A DNA stretch of 64,000 nucleotides from Nostocales cyanobacterium HT-58-2 (GCA_002163975.1 CP019636.1:2579001-2643000); one strand, 5' to 3'. Numbered from the stretch's first letter, positions 1 through 9,887 are shown. Notes: generated by a model not told the origin, from the letters alone. Numbers and translations: made by a program.

Positions 1-930
1 GCGTCCTTAGAAAAATGGTGAGAACATACAAACAGTTTAATATAAGGTTAAAAACACATTTACCAGTGATAAGGTTACTGTGATTGCTAAAAACATCGTT
101 GCTAAAACACCAAAACCGTATCTCAGACAAATTCAATCGAAAACCCTAAGCATAGATGAATCAGAGTTTAGTAAGTATGTTGCAACCGTAGAAGACAAAA
201 TTCCACCAAGATTGCAATTATCTGCATGGTTACAATTTTTATTTTGTGAGAGAATAATATTTGGGAGGTATATAAGGGTGACCGCTTTTTACCAAGAAAA
301 ATATTTTATTGTCAATGAACCCCAAACTCATCTCATTAACACTTGTTTATTAACGAAGGTTTGGGTGACTGACCTTTGCTCCGTGTTCTTCAATCGCTTA
401 CTAATTGTGAATAAAGGTTGTATTCAAGACTGATTTAGATGTGCTGGTATCAGAACAAACGCATCTTGTCAACAAGAACATCGCTTATTAACAATGTTTT
501 AAGTGATCCCCTGAACCTTTGAAAAACCAATTAAACAATAAATTCTTGTTCTTGCATTGTCATCTGTAATGACTCACACTTGTGGTGAGATATGCAAAAT
601 ACACAGTTGTATCAATTTCTTGTGTTACGGTCTTGCATTTGCTTATGCCTTGTAGACACTCCACCATTTGCACCCAAATACTGGACATATACATAGTTCA
701 ACTAATCGTAGGCATTGCAGGTTAATGACATTGCATTCATGAGTTTAATTGTTGCATCATTTTCCAGACCAACCCTAGCCTCTATTTTTAATACGTAGAG
801 GTGAATAGGAGCTTGACTTTATGGTATTGACTTCCCAAAAGTTTTCTTGACCTTAAACGATATCAGCGAGCTTGGACCCATTGCTATTACCCATACAATT
901 ATTCTCGTTGTTTCACCGAGTAAATAGCAC
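1..930. other. Leader region without a confident gene
   Basis: No convincing gene is seen. One GTG-started open frame (80-433) has no recognisable motif and a cysteine- and aromatic-rich tail that looks like translated noncoding DNA. The stretch from 435 to 930 holds only short AT-rich sequence. It presumably contains the promoter of the DUF3102 gene that starts at 931, but I could not pick out clear -35/-10 boxes. Confidence 0.5.
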
Positions 931-1851
931 ATGAATCAAAGCGTGTCATTATCTGTTTCATTACAACAGATTTCCCCTGAACAGACTTCGGACTTTGACT
1001 ATAGTGCTCTGGATACTGTAACGTACATGGCAGTCCAGCAGTACACGAGCGAAATTAAGGCTCTGATGCGCCGTAGCGCTCAAGATGTCATCGAGCTTGG
1101 TCAGAAGCTGATTGAGGTAAAGCAGCATCTGGGACATGGGAACTTCAGGAAGTGGCTCAAATCTGAGTTTAATTGGAGTATATCAACAGCCACCAAATTT
1201 ATGCAGGTTGGGGAGCAATTCAAATGTGTAAATTTTACACATTTGAAGATCACTGCCTCAGCCCTCTACCTCCTAGCTGCTCCCTCCACACCACCAGAAG
1301 CTAGAGCAGAAGCCCTAGAAAACGCTCGTTGTGGTGAGAACATGACCTACACCAAAGCCAAGGATATTGTCCTACGATATAAAAAAGTGGTTTTGTCCAA
1401 CCTTGACAAGACAGATATTGTTGATGTTGCTGTGCAAAGCGCAAACAGCGAGTCTTTTCAATCTCTAAAACCAATGCAGCATCAAGCTTCAGATACTTGC
1501 TTTGCACCAGAGGTTTTGGCTACAGAAGTAGAGACACAAACGTATTTACTATCAACAGAAGATAGCAACCAGCAGATTGCAATTAGCTCCAAGAGAGATA
1601 AAGATGAACTTGACGACACCATAGAAACATCAGCCAGTATGTTAAATCAAGCCACAATTACCGACAATACGTTGGACGCATTGACTATTGAAATAGCGAA
1701 TCGCATCAGCAACTGGACCCCAGAGCAACTGGCTTTAGTCATCAACAAGTGTGTGAATGATGTATTGAGTGACGAAGATCTGGAACTTGTCATTACACAA
1801 GCTCAACAAGCACTGCAGCAGAGGCAACAATTAAGGAATTCTATGAGTTGA
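931..1851 (+). CDS. DUF3102-containing protein
   Basis: The predicted protein has 306 residues. Residues about 35-100 match the DUF3102 pattern: an amphipathic helix with LGQKLIEVKQHLGHGNF, then KWLKSEFNWSISTATKFMQV, which resembles a helix-turn-helix-like fold used in plasmid- and phage-borne proteins. The C-terminal two thirds is low-complexity, Ser/Thr/Gln-rich and probably disordered, ending in a short Gln-rich helix. The role of the family is not established; DNA binding is an inference. A 29-bp near-perfect palindrome lies inside the coding sequence at 1219-1247. The next gene is 260 bp away and unrelated, so it is probably a single transcription unit. Confidence 0.7.
   Translation: MNQSVSLSVSLQQISPEQTSDFDYSALDTVTYMAVQQYTSEIKALMRRSAQDVIELGQKLIEVKQHLGHGNFRKWLKSEFNWSISTATKFMQVGEQFKCVNFTHLKITASALYLLAAPSTPPEARAEALENARCGENMTYTKAKDIVLRYKKVVLSNLDKTDIVDVAVQSANSESFQSLKPMQHQASDTCFAPEVLATEVETQTYLLSTEDSNQQIAISSKRDKDELDDTIETSASMLNQATITDNTLDALTIEIANRISNWTPEQLALVINKCVNDVLSDEDLELVITQAQQALQQRQQLRNSMS
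1219..1247. repeat. 29-bp palindrome inside the DUF3102 gene
   Basis: TTCAAATGTGTAAA (1219-1232) and TTTACACATTTGAA (1234-1247) are exact reverse complements around a single T. The sequence also encodes in-frame residues of the DUF3102 protein (FKCVNFTHLK region), so it could be a protein-binding site or an RNA hairpin embedded in the gene, or a coincidence of conserved codons. Confidence 0.75.
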
Positions 1852-2114
1852 GGCTCCCAAACAACTCCACAAGCATTGGATAAAAGTAGACTTTCAAGGC
1901 AACAAATAGTCATATCAATAGTCCTCGGTTAGGGATTCAGTAGTACGAACAACAGAAAAAGGTAAAAGGTTCTTTTGTGAAAAGTGCCATAGACTCATGG
2001 CAATTATTAAACAAACTACAAGTTGCGTGCGATCACAATCAAAATTTGTTCCTCGAATTGTGCTGAGTGCGTTATCAATACCTCAGCTAGTAACCATTCC
2101 ACACAAGACTCAAC

Positions 2115-3314
2115 ATGAACCTCCAAATATTATTCAAACGTTCGCATCGATGGACGTTTGCTCTGATTGTTGCTGTCGGTACCATTGCAGGTACAACAGC
2201 TTTTTATAAAATATCCCAATTAAAAAAGACCAGTAAGGCAACGACAGTTGCGCAAGCTCCCCCTACCATCCGGCAAATCACCGCTCTCGGACGACTAGAA
2301 CCAATAACTGAAGTTATTAAACTATCCATACCTGCAACATTAAGCAATGACCGTGTGATGAAACTAATGGTGCAACGGGGCGATCGTATAAAAGCTGGTC
2401 AGGTCATAGCAATTATGGATGCACAAGCTCGTCTGCAAGACGCCCTACTTGAAGCACAAGCACAAGTCAAGGTATCACAGGCAAATCTGGCAAAAGTGAA
2501 AGCTGGTGCAAAATCTGGAGAGATAACAGCTCAACAAGCTGAAATTGTTCGCATTCAGCAACAGTTAAAAGGTGAAATAGCAAGCCAACAAGCTACGATT
2601 GATCGCTGGCAAACTGAGGTCAGAACTGCCGATGCTGACTACAATCGCTATTTATCGCTATATAAAGAGGGCGCGACCTCTGCTTCGGAGCTAGACCGCA
2701 AGCGGCTTGCTCAGGAAACAGCCCAGGCACAGCTTAACGAAGCTAAAGCTAAGCAAGACCAAAGTGCAGAGACACTGCAAGAACAAATTAGACAAGCTAA
2801 AGCTACCCTGGACAAAATTGCTGAGGTACGTCCGGTTGATGTCCAGGAAGCTCAAGCTGAGGTAGAAAAGGCTATTGCTACAGTTCAAAAGGCTAAAGCT
2901 GAACTGGCTGAGGCATATATCCGTGCACCAATAACAGGTCGTATTCTCAATATTTACGCCAAACCGGGAGAAGTCGTTGGCGAAAAAGGCATCACTGACT
3001 TGGGACAAACTGATCAAATGCAAGTTGTGGCAGAGGTATATAAAACAGACATCAATAAAGTTCGTGAAGGTCAACAAGCAATCATCACAAGCGAATCATT
3101 CCCTGGTCAAGTGCGTGGAAGTGTCCGCCTTATTGGACTACAAGTGCTTCAACAAGAAATTACCAGTGGTAAACCAGGAGAAAATCTTGATCGCAAAGTT
3201 ATTGAAGTGAGGATTCGACTAAATCCAGAAGATAGCCAACGGGTTGCTAATTTAACCAACTTGCAAGTACAGGTTGCCATTCAACCAAATGTACCATTAG
3301 CTAACAGTCGGTAA
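2115..3314 (+). CDS. devB: DevB-type membrane fusion protein (HlyD family)
   Basis: This 399-residue protein is the periplasmic adaptor of an ABC exporter of the DevBCA type, which in heterocystous cyanobacteria exports heterocyst glycolipids with a TolC-like outer-membrane channel. One N-terminal membrane segment lies at about residues 13-31. A biotinyl-lipoyl-like half follows at about 55-115 (RGDRIKAGQVIAIMD). A long Ala/Gln/Glu-rich coiled-coil hairpin runs from about 115 to 270, and the second lipoyl half (AYIRAPITGRILNI) and beta-barrel domain complete it. It sits 21 bp upstream of devC and is surely co-transcribed. Cyanobacteria carry several paralogous devBCA sets, so the substrate here cannot be fixed from sequence. 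Confidence 0.88.
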   Translation: MNLQILFKRSHRWTFALIVAVGTIAGTTAFYKISQLKKTSKATTVAQAPPTIRQITALGRLEPITEVIKLSIPATLSNDRVMKLMVQRGDRIKAGQVIAIMDAQARLQDALLEAQAQVKVSQANLAKVKAGAKSGEITAQQAEIVRIQQQLKGEIASQQATIDRWQTEVRTADADYNRYLSLYKEGATSASELDRKRLAQETAQAQLNEAKAKQDQSAETLQEQIRQAKATLDKIAEVRPVDVQEAQAEVEKAIATVQKAKAELAEAYIRAPITGRILNIYAKPGEVVGEKGITDLGQTDQMQVVAEVYKTDINKVREGQQAIITSESFPGQVRGSVRLIGLQVLQQEITSGKPGENLDRKVIEVRIRLNPEDSQRVANLTNLQVQVAIQPNVPLANSR

Positions 3315-3335
3315 ACACTCGGTATCAATGAATTT

Positions 3336-4505
3336 ATGCTTCTTAAATTATTCCGTAAAACGCCGTTAGCCTGGCTGCAAATGAGTCGCCAAAAGACACG
3401 TCTGCTAGTTGCCACAGCAGGAATTGCCTTTGCAGATTTGCTTATGTTTGTCCAACTTGGGTTTCAGGATGCACTAAATGATTCCCAACTTAACTTTTAT
3501 ACTAAACTTCAAGGGGATTTATTTTTAGTCAATAAACTGTCTGATAATCTGACATCTTTTAAAAATTTCTCCAGAGATAATCTGTATCAAGCAGCAGGCA
3601 TTAACGGTGTAGCGTCCGTTGGCTCACTATATACTGCTCAGGTAACGTGGCGAAATCCAGAGAACCAAAGCAGCCGTCTAATTCAGATTTACGGCATTGA
3701 TCCGAGTCAGCCAGCATTTAAGATGCCGGAAGTAAATCAACACTTGGATGAACTTAAGTTATTAAATCGAGCACTGTTCGACAAAGCCGGAGGACTTCCC
3801 AAGCTTGGTGATATTCCAACATTGCTCAAAAAGGAGAATCCGCTCTCTGTTCAGATCAATAATTTTGAAATTCAAATTGTAGGATTATTCGCCCTCGGTT
3901 CCTCATTTGCTGCTCAAGGCAGTGTCATCACCAGTGATTCTACCTTTTTGCGACTTTTTCCTGAGCGCCAAGCTGACAGAATTGATGTAGGTATCGTTAA
4001 AGTCAAATCAAACGCAACACTTAAGCAGATACAAGCCGATTTGCAAGCAATTATGCCGGATGACTTGCTAGTGCTGACCCTTGATGAATTCAGTGCTCGT
4101 GAACGCGATTATTGGACAAAAGACTCTCCCATCGGTGTCATCTTTGGCTTAGGTGTAGTGCTTGGCTTTTTAGTTGGGATAGTGATTGTCTATCAAATTC
4201 TCTACACTGATATTTCTAATCATTTGCCAGAATACGCTACCCTCAAGGCAATGGGCTACAGTGAGCTATATTTCATCGGAGTTGTTATTCAAGAGGCTCT
4301 CATCTTTGCAGCTTTGGGCTTTGTGCCAGGATTTTTACTCTCTACAGGACTTTACACTATTACTCAGTCCGCGACGCTTTTACCAATTGCTATGAAACTA
4401 AGTCGCGCGACATTGGTGTTAGTGTTAACTATTATCATGTGTATAGGAGCAGGAGCGATCGCCTTGCAGAAGTTGCAGCAAGCTGATCCAGCCGACATTT
4501 TCTAG
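3336..4505 (+). CDS. devC: DevC-type ABC transporter permease
   Basis: This is a 389-residue FtsX/MacB-like permease of the DevC family. It has one N-terminal membrane helix (near residues 22-42), a large periplasmic domain (about 45-265), then three C-terminal helices (about 270-300, 315-345 and 355-380). The LPEYATLKAMGY segment before the second C-terminal helix is a typical family motif, and the protein ends near a conserved DPADIF tail. It follows devB directly. The ATPase gene devA, which normally follows devC, is absent: the next 1.3 kb has no ABC ATPase motifs on either strand. The pair must borrow an ATPase from another locus or has lost function. Confidence 0.88.
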   Translation: MLLKLFRKTPLAWLQMSRQKTRLLVATAGIAFADLLMFVQLGFQDALNDSQLNFYTKLQGDLFLVNKLSDNLTSFKNFSRDNLYQAAGINGVASVGSLYTAQVTWRNPENQSSRLIQIYGIDPSQPAFKMPEVNQHLDELKLLNRALFDKAGGLPKLGDIPTLLKKENPLSVQINNFEIQIVGLFALGSSFAAQGSVITSDSTFLRLFPERQADRIDVGIVKVKSNATLKQIQADLQAIMPDDLLVLTLDEFSARERDYWTKDSPIGVIFGLGVVLGFLVGIVIVYQILYTDISNHLPEYATLKAMGYSELYFIGVVIQEALIFAALGFVPGFLLSTGLYTITQSATLLPIAMKLSRATLVLVLTIIMCIGAGAIALQKLQQADPADIF

Positions 4506-4620
4506 GAGAATATTTGAAGATAGTTTTGTTCTCTTTCACAGTCACAGAGTTGTATTTACAGCTGGGAAGATTTACAGTTGTGAATTACTACACAACGATA
4601 CTAAAGTAGTTTTTCTGGAA

Positions 4621-4742
4621 CTAAGTAGGCGGACAGAATTTTTTGTAGGATGCGTTAGCCTTGTGTAACGCATCAATCGCATGGGACAGCATGGGTACTC
4701 TCTGCTAACCCATCCTACATTTATTCACGTCGAGCTACTTAG
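4621..4742. repeat. MITE-like inverted-repeat element
   Basis: The outer arms CTAAGTAG (4621-4628) and CTACTTAG (4735-4742) are exact reverse complements. Inside them TGTAGGATGCGTTAG (4644-4658) pairs with CTAACCCATCCTACA (4705-4719) with a single mismatch, and a smaller GATGCGTTA/TAACGCATC hairpin lies within. The TGTAGGATGCGTTAG core resembles a dispersed cyanobacterial repeat. The nested symmetry suggests a non-autonomous mobile element that folds as a long hairpin. Confidence 0.6.
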
Positions 4743-4857
4743 AAGGTCCAGTTATAATTACAATTTCACGAGTATAGATGTCAAGATGGATATCAAGTAT
4801 TTGATATCAAATCAAGCCTGTTTATAAAATTTTCCTTGACCAAAATAGCCGTTGAGG

Positions 4858-4975
4858 TTATGAACTTAGTCTACGTTTCACATCTTGCATCCATTCAATC
4901 ACTTCTTCTGTAAGAAATTACCCTTCAAAAAGTTGATCTTCCGTCAGGACACGCTGAGCCAACTCCGATACAGGC
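4858..4975 (-). pseudogene. C-terminal fragment of a small unknown gene
   Basis: Read on the - strand, the segment encodes a plausible protein end (ELAQRVLTEDQLFEG, an in-frame stop, then FLTEEVIEWMQDVKRRLSS and stop). The amino-acid composition on both sides of the stop looks like one real protein. I do not recognise the family. The frame has no start codon upstream, so this is a broken remnant if it was ever a gene. Confidence 0.3.
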
Positions 4976-5873
4976 TACTAGTTTAAATGAGTTTGAAATG
5001 ATGAATAAATTTAGACAAAACAAAACGTTTTATCTTTTTACTAATCTTGAATTTCAAGAGAAATATTTTTTGAGTACAGTTACTGTGTATTATTAGCAAT
5101 ATTTCATTTTAAATTTTGTATTTTTTTTATATTTTTATTATTGACTTTACTTTAGGAATAGACAATAATTGTTCGCAGAGACAAGAGGTGTAATAAAGCT
5201 CTATCACCTTCATTATTCAAAAAAACTCCAAAAAAACAAAACAATAGAGATACTAAATAAATATGTGCAGAGACATCAAAATATGCACAGAAAAGAATAA
5301 AAACTTTTCACATATAAGAGAGCTAGTTAAGTATAGACAATGAAATAGTCATTGGTGACATGAAAGTAAAAAATGCTGAATATGAAAATATCAAAAGCCA
5401 AAACTAGTTTCAGGTCTCAATTCAATAAGTCCAAAAAAATATTGCAGATAATGGGAAATAACATTATTCTTACAAAAATAAAACGGCATAATAAGCTGAT
5501 AATGTCTGTGCTTGAATTTGATGACATTGTATTAGTCTGCCGTAATACTCTCAGGTTCGTTCTTATTGGTATTATTTTACTTTGCTTGTTTGCGAGCAGG
5601 TGAAAGTTACCTCTATTGTTTCTATTTTTTGAGTGGAACATACACATTACTAAATTGGCAATGACAGTTCTTAGTTATGTAATGCGTGTTTACCTCTTCG
5701 TTTCCCATTTTTTCGAACGAATTTCTATAGACTCACAGTGGAGACATTGCACACTAGATAACCTTGATTTATCCCTTTGTTATGCCACGCCCAAAGATTG
5801 CTCGTGTCTATATGCCCATCGATTTATCCTGCATTACAAGCGTTAGTTTACCAAAATAAGGAAATTTCTAAAA

Positions 5874-6512
5874 ATGGTATTAAATCAGCAAAATTCTCAC
5901 TCTTCTGACACTTGGTTGGCTGCAACTAAAGAAAGTTCAACAGAGGCTTCAACAAGTTTATCACAGCCGGAACCCATTCAAAATCCCGTCACAGGTGAGT
6001 GCTTGACAGTCCTTTGCTCTACTCGCGATAGCGATGGAGAGCGTCTCTTGCTTTGCTTTGACCTTCCACCAAAAACAAAAGGTGCTCCCTTGCACTACCA
6101 TCTGACCATCACAGAGACGTTCGAGGTGTTAAACGGAGAACTTGAGATGGAGTTGAGTGAAAAAAGAAACAGAAAGACACTCCGTCCTGGAGAAGTTATA
6201 CCAGTTCCCCCAGGTATGCATCATTCTTTCTGGAATGCATCTGACGAGTGGGTAACGTTTACAACCCTTGTACAGCCTGCAGCAGAATTTGAGAAGTTCA
6301 TTAGAGGTATGTACAGTATGGCTCGGGATGGGGTCAGTGCTAATTTCTTACAATTTGCTTTGCTTGTCGAGAAATCAGACTCCATATTAGTTAACAAACC
6401 ATTGTTTGTCCAAAAGCTAATTAGTGGAGTCTTGACCCCGATCGCTTACCTTCTGAGAGTAGAACAATCTCTAAGCAAATATTGGTCAGAAGTTGATCGC
6501 ACAGAAGCTTGA
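5874..6512 (+). CDS. Cupin-domain protein, first gene of the tetrapyrrole cluster
   Basis: This is a 212-residue single-domain cupin. The first metal-binding motif is visible as HYHLTITETFE (His-x-His with a downstream Glu) at about residues 75-90. The second appears as VPPGMHHSFWN at about 113-123, so the set of metal ligands looks complete. About 45 polar residues precede the barrel and a helical tail of about 75 residues follows it. The start is supported by an AAGGAA box 8-9 bp upstream. It precedes the acyltransferase and deoxysugar genes on the same strand. Cupins in biosynthetic clusters act as epimerases, oxygenases or isomerases; the exact reaction is unknown. It is not recognisably an RmlC-type sugar epimerase. 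Confidence 0.75.
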   Translation: MVLNQQNSHSSDTWLAATKESSTEASTSLSQPEPIQNPVTGECLTVLCSTRDSDGERLLLCFDLPPKTKGAPLHYHLTITETFEVLNGELEMELSEKRNRKTLRPGEVIPVPPGMHHSFWNASDEWVTFTTLVQPAAEFEKFIRGMYSMARDGVSANFLQFALLVEKSDSILVNKPLFVQKLISGVLTPIAYLLRVEQSLSKYWSEVDRTEA

Positions 6513-6737
6513 CCAAGCTTTTATGAGACAAAGGCTGCATCATTTGAGCCCACTTGCGCCCCCAGATAGATAACGGTTGGTTTGCTAAGTGTGAGGTAGT
6601 GTTTTTCTCATCAAGCTAAACAGAAGAAGCCACAGTATTACTTTAGTTTTTTGGGGTTGAGTGACTGAAAGTTCCGCTTCTCACCCCATTTTGAGAAACA
6701 ACTCGTTCATTGATCAAATCGCTAAACTTGACAAGCT

Positions 6738-7412
6738 ATGACAGTCCAAGAATTGAATACTAATACTAATGAGCAAGCGCCTGAGCTACCTGCGTTTTCT
6801 ATAGTACACACAATCATAACGAATCTATTCGCATGGATTCCTCATCCAATTGGTGCTTTATTGCGACAATTAGCCTACCGTTTCATATTTGCTCGTATAG
6901 GTAAGGCAGTATACATTGAGTCAGGGGTTGATTTACTTGGAGCAAATTTAATTGAAGTTGGTAACGAAGTTGTCATGGCTCGGGATGTACGCTTGATAGT
7001 TACACCAAACAGCTTGTTACGTGTGGGCAACAAGGTTTGTTTGAATCGCGGTCTTGATCTGTCTACTATAGGTTCTAATTGCCTAATTGAGATTGGCGAC
7101 GGCTCTTATATAGGTTCATATGTCTGCATAGCTGGTCCTGGAAATATAAAAATTGGTAAAAATTGCTTAATTGCATCACATACAGGTATCTATGCTAACA
7201 ATCATAGAGAGTATGGACTCAGTCGTGAAGGTATCGAAATTCAGGACAATTGTTGGATAGGCAGTGGAGTCAGTGTCTTAGATGGAGTGACTATTGGTCA
7301 AGGAAGTGTCATCGGTGCTGGCTCTGTTGTGACTAAAGATATCCCTCCCTACTCGGTAGCAGTTGGAGTACCTGCAAAAGTTATTAAATCCAGTAAGGGA
7401 GGCGTGGCTTGA
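6738..7412 (+). CDS. Hexapeptide-repeat O-acyltransferase (left-handed beta-helix)
   Basis: The 224-residue protein carries repeating [LIV]-G-x-x-x-x hexapeptides from about residue 55 to 205, such as IEVGNEVVMARDVRLIV, IEIGDGSYIGSYVCIAG and VTIGQGSVIGAGSVVTKDI. These build the left-handed beta-helix of the LacA/CatB/maltose-acetyltransferase family. The family transfers acetyl from acetyl-CoA to sugar hydroxyls. The YANNHREYG segment holds the usual catalytic His. With deoxysugar genes directly downstream, acetylation of the sugar on the final tetrapyrrole is the likely job, which would fit the acetylated sugars known from tolyporphins. The N-terminal 50 residues include a hydrophobic, possibly membrane-associating stretch. 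Confidence 0.82.
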   Translation: MTVQELNTNTNEQAPELPAFSIVHTIITNLFAWIPHPIGALLRQLAYRFIFARIGKAVYIESGVDLLGANLIEVGNEVVMARDVRLIVTPNSLLRVGNKVCLNRGLDLSTIGSNCLIEIGDGSYIGSYVCIAGPGNIKIGKNCLIASHTGIYANNHREYGLSREGIEIQDNCWIGSGVSVLDGVTIGQGSVIGAGSVVTKDIPPYSVAVGVPAKVIKSSKGGVA

Positions 7413-7433
7413 TAACTCCGTAGTGTTTTAGAA

Positions 7434-7562
7434 GGGCTATTTCATTCTCACAACTTGCTCTGTAAACCCTTCTAGAATTGTCATGAAGTTGATGGGAGTG
7501 AATATAGCTTAATGTTAAATTAATAATCTTAACATCTCTGCTACTTTAGAATGAAATAGCCC
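7434..7562. repeat. 129-bp inverted-repeat element (MITE-like)
   Basis: GGGCTATTTCATTCT (7434-7448) and AGAATGAAATAGCCC (7548-7562) are exact 15-bp reverse complements enclosing about 100 bp of noncoding AT-rich DNA. It lies between the acyltransferase gene and rmlB. The size and perfect termini fit a non-autonomous transposon or a long RNA hairpin that could split the operon. No clear target-site duplication is visible. Confidence 0.65.
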
Positions 7563-7792
7563 GGAATTAAATATTTTTGATATTAGAAAAAATAAAATTA
7601 TTGGGCTTTCAGTTCAGAGAACTATGACTTTTGAAGATACAATTGCACAGCTATCCTAATTAATCAAGTCATTATAAATAGTAACAATAATGTTCGAGCA
7701 TTGACTTAGATGTGTAACCATAGTCAAAAATTATTCTAGTCAAAAATTTTTCACAATTTACAAAGTTTTTGAATTAGTTAAGATGAATAACG
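7563..7792. promoter_or_regulatory. AT-rich leader upstream of rmlB
   Basis: The roughly 230 bp between the inverted-repeat element and rmlB contain no open frame. The stretch is strongly AT-rich and is the most likely place for a promoter serving the compact run rmlB-rmlA-hemE-hemC. I could not assign specific -35/-10 hexamers with confidence. Confidence 0.35.
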
Positions 7793-8887
7793 ATGCAGAC
7801 ATTCTTAGTCACTGGTGGAATTGGTTTTATCGGCTCTAACTTCATTTTGAAGGCTAGCAAAGAGCGATGGGCTAACATTATTAATCTAGACAAACTAACC
7901 TATGCTAGCAATCCTCAAACCTTAATACAGTTGCAAGATAGTCCTGGATATCATTTTGTCCGTGGAGATATTGGTGATGCTGAGTTATTGAGTCATCTGT
8001 TAAAGCAGTATCAACCAGATGCAATTATTAACTTTGCTGCTGAGAGCCATGTTGATCGCTCAATTGTCAGTCCCCAGGATTTTATTCAAACAAATGTAGT
8101 AGGAACGTTCCAACTTTTAGAAGCGAGCAGAGCCTATTGGGAAAAACTATCCCCACAGAAGCGAGAGCAATTTCGTTTTCTTCACGTATCTACAGATGAA
8201 GTCTACGGCTCACTAGGTCCAACAGATCCAGCTTTTAGGGAAGATACACCCTATGCTCCTAATAGTCCCTATGCTGCGTCAAAAGCAGGCTCTGATCATC
8301 TTGTAAGAGCTTACTATCATACCTATGGTTTCCCCACTTTAATCACCAATTGTTCAAACAACTATGGTCCACGCCAGTTTCCAGAAAAACTGATCCCCTT
8401 AATAATTCTCAATGCCTTGCATAGTAAGCCTTTACCAATCTATGGTGATGGACAGAATATTCGAGACTGGTTATATGTCGTGGATCACTGTCAAGCTCTT
8501 TATCTAGTCTTGCAACATAGTCAAATTGGAGAAAGCTACAACATTGGTGGCAACAACGAACAGACAAACTTAACAGTCGTTGAGAAAATTTGTGCTATTC
8601 TCGATGAGTTAGTTCCTAAACCTAACTTTAACTACTCATCTTTGATGACTTTTGTGAAAGACCGCCCCGGACACGACCGACGGTATGCAATAGATTGCAG
8701 CAAAATTAGCCGAGAGTTAGGTTTTGAGCCAAAGGAAGACTTTAACAGTGGTTTATTGAAGACAATTCAGTGGTATCTGAGTCATCCAACGTGGGTAGAG
8801 CAAGTTCAATCAGGTGCCTATCAAACTTGGATTAAGCAAAATTATCAAGACAGAATAAAAGTACCATCACCAAGAGCAAGATCCTAA
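7793..8887 (+). CDS. rmlB: dTDP-glucose 4,6-dehydratase
   Basis: This 364-residue enzyme of the extended SDR family converts dTDP-glucose to dTDP-4-keto-6-deoxyglucose. The NAD-binding [10 protein letters not shown] glycine motif is at residues 8-17. [10 protein letters not shown], the catalytic STDEVYG (Thr-Asp-Glu) and the YAASKAG Tyr-xxx-Lys pair follow in the order usual for RmlB, then [17 protein letters not shown] for nucleotide-sugar binding. It is 19 bp from rmlA. No rmlC or rmlD follows, so the keto-sugar is not destined for rhamnose here but for the 3,6-dideoxy branch encoded downstream. Chromosomal copies for cell-surface sugars probably exist elsewhere. Confidence 0.93.
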   Translation: MQTFLVTGGIGFIGSNFILKASKERWANIINLDKLTYASNPQTLIQLQDSPGYHFVRGDIGDAELLSHLLKQYQPDAIINFAAESHVDRSIVSPQDFIQTNVVGTFQLLEASRAYWEKLSPQKREQFRFLHVSTDEVYGSLGPTDPAFREDTPYAPNSPYAASKAGSDHLVRAYYHTYGFPTLITNCSNNYGPRQFPEKLIPLIILNALHSKPLPIYGDGQNIRDWLYVVDHCQALYLVLQHSQIGESYNIGGNNEQTNLTVVEKICAILDELVPKPNFNYSSLMTFVKDRPGHDRRYAIDCSKISRELGFEPKEDFNSGLLKTIQWYLSHPTWVEQVQSGAYQTWIKQNYQDRIKVPSPRARS

Positions 8888-8906
8888 ATCATCTGAGGAA
8901 TCTATT

Positions 8907-9851
8907 ATGAAGGGTATTATTCTAGCTGGTGGTTCTGGTACGCGGCTGTACCCTCTCACACAAATCGTGAGCAAACAGCTGATGCCTGTTTACGATAAAC
9001 CAATGATTTACTATCCTCTGTCCACTCTCATGTTGGCTGGGATTCGTGATATTCTCATAATCTCTACACCTGCCCACTTACCACTATTCCAACAACTTCT
9101 ACAGGATGGTAGGCAGTGGGGTCTCAAGTTTACCTATGTTGAACAACCTAGACCTGAAGGCGTAGCGCAAGTATTCATTTTAGGTAAAGATTTTATTGGT
9201 AACGATCCAATTTGCCTCATTCTAGGCGATAATCTCTTCTATGGGAACGGTTTAGTTGAGGTGTTGACTCGTGCTGCTAAGTTAGATGAAGGCGCACTCA
9301 TCTTTGGTTATCGAGTAGCTGAACCTCAACATTACGGAGTGGTTGAATTTGATGCAACAGGGCAGGTATTATGTCTAGAGGAAAAGCCCCGTGTTCCCAA
9401 ATCTAATTATGCTGTGCCTGGTATTTATTTCTACGATTCTCAAGTTTGTGAGATTGCGGCCAGGCTGAAACCCTCTAGTCGTGATGAGCTAGAAATTACC
9501 GACTTGAACCATGTTTATCTGCGTCAAGGGCAACTCAGAGTTGAGCTTTTGGGTCGAGGCTACGCTTGGTTAGATACAGGTACCCATGAATTTCTTCATC
9601 AAGCTTCTAGCTTTATTCAAACCCTAGAACAACGACAGGGTTCCAAAATAGCTTGTATCGAAGAAATTGCCTACCGCCAAGGATATATTGATGCAGAACA
9701 ACTCTATCGACTTGCTAAACCATTGTCTAAAAGCAGCTATGGGCGTTATCTAATAGACCTTATTGATCATGATATTCATACTGCTCAGGTTCAGCAGGTA
9801 GATCGGATTATCCCATTTCATGAAATAGCTAATACAAATAAAGCCTCTTAA
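8907..9851 (+). CDS. rmlA: Glucose-1-phosphate thymidylyltransferase
   Basis: This 314-residue nucleotidyltransferase makes dTDP-glucose from glucose-1-phosphate and dTTP. The signature [16 protein letters not shown] is at residues 3-18, then [15 protein letters not shown] and the [11 protein letters not shown]g-binding loop. It is of the RmlA type by these motifs, not the RfbF cytidylyltransferase type. The C-terminal extension beyond about residue 290 is family-typical in cyanobacteria. It lies between rmlB and hemE with gaps of about 20-35 bp, tying sugar activation to tetrapyrrole synthesis in one transcript. Confidence 0.92.
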   Translation: MKGIILAGGSGTRLYPLTQIVSKQLMPVYDKPMIYYPLSTLMLAGIRDILIISTPAHLPLFQQLLQDGRQWGLKFTYVEQPRPEGVAQVFILGKDFIGNDPICLILGDNLFYGNGLVEVLTRAAKLDEGALIFGYRVAEPQHYGVVEFDATGQVLCLEEKPRVPKSNYAVPGIYFYDSQVCEIAARLKPSSRDELEITDLNHVYLRQGQLRVELLGRGYAWLDTGTHEFLHQASSFIQTLEQRQGSKIACIEEIAYRQGYIDAEQLYRLAKPLSKSSYGRYLIDLIDHDIHTAQVQQVDRIIPFHEIANTNKAS

Positions 9852-9887
9852 ATAGTAAGAGGAAACCCTCAATATATGGAGAAATGT

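Larger units (their letters stand above)
4506..5873. other. 1.4-kb AT-rich spacer with MITE-like repeat and gene remnant
   Basis: No intact gene is supported. The stretch holds the inverted-repeat element at 4621-4742, a decayed reading frame at 4858-4975 on the - strand, and very AT-rich DNA between about 5000 and 5350. Small open frames at 5373-5603 and 5616-5846 have no motif and lack good ribosome-binding sites. The 3' part must contain the promoter of the cupin gene at 5874. Confidence 0.6.

Noticed and set aside
80..433. 117-codon open frame on the + strand
   Set aside because: GTG start without ribosome-binding site, no motif, and composition unlike a folded protein; left as unassigned sequence.
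5373..5846. Two 76-codon open frames before the cupin gene
   Set aside because: No recognisable family, poor starts and very AT-rich sequence; probably chance frames.
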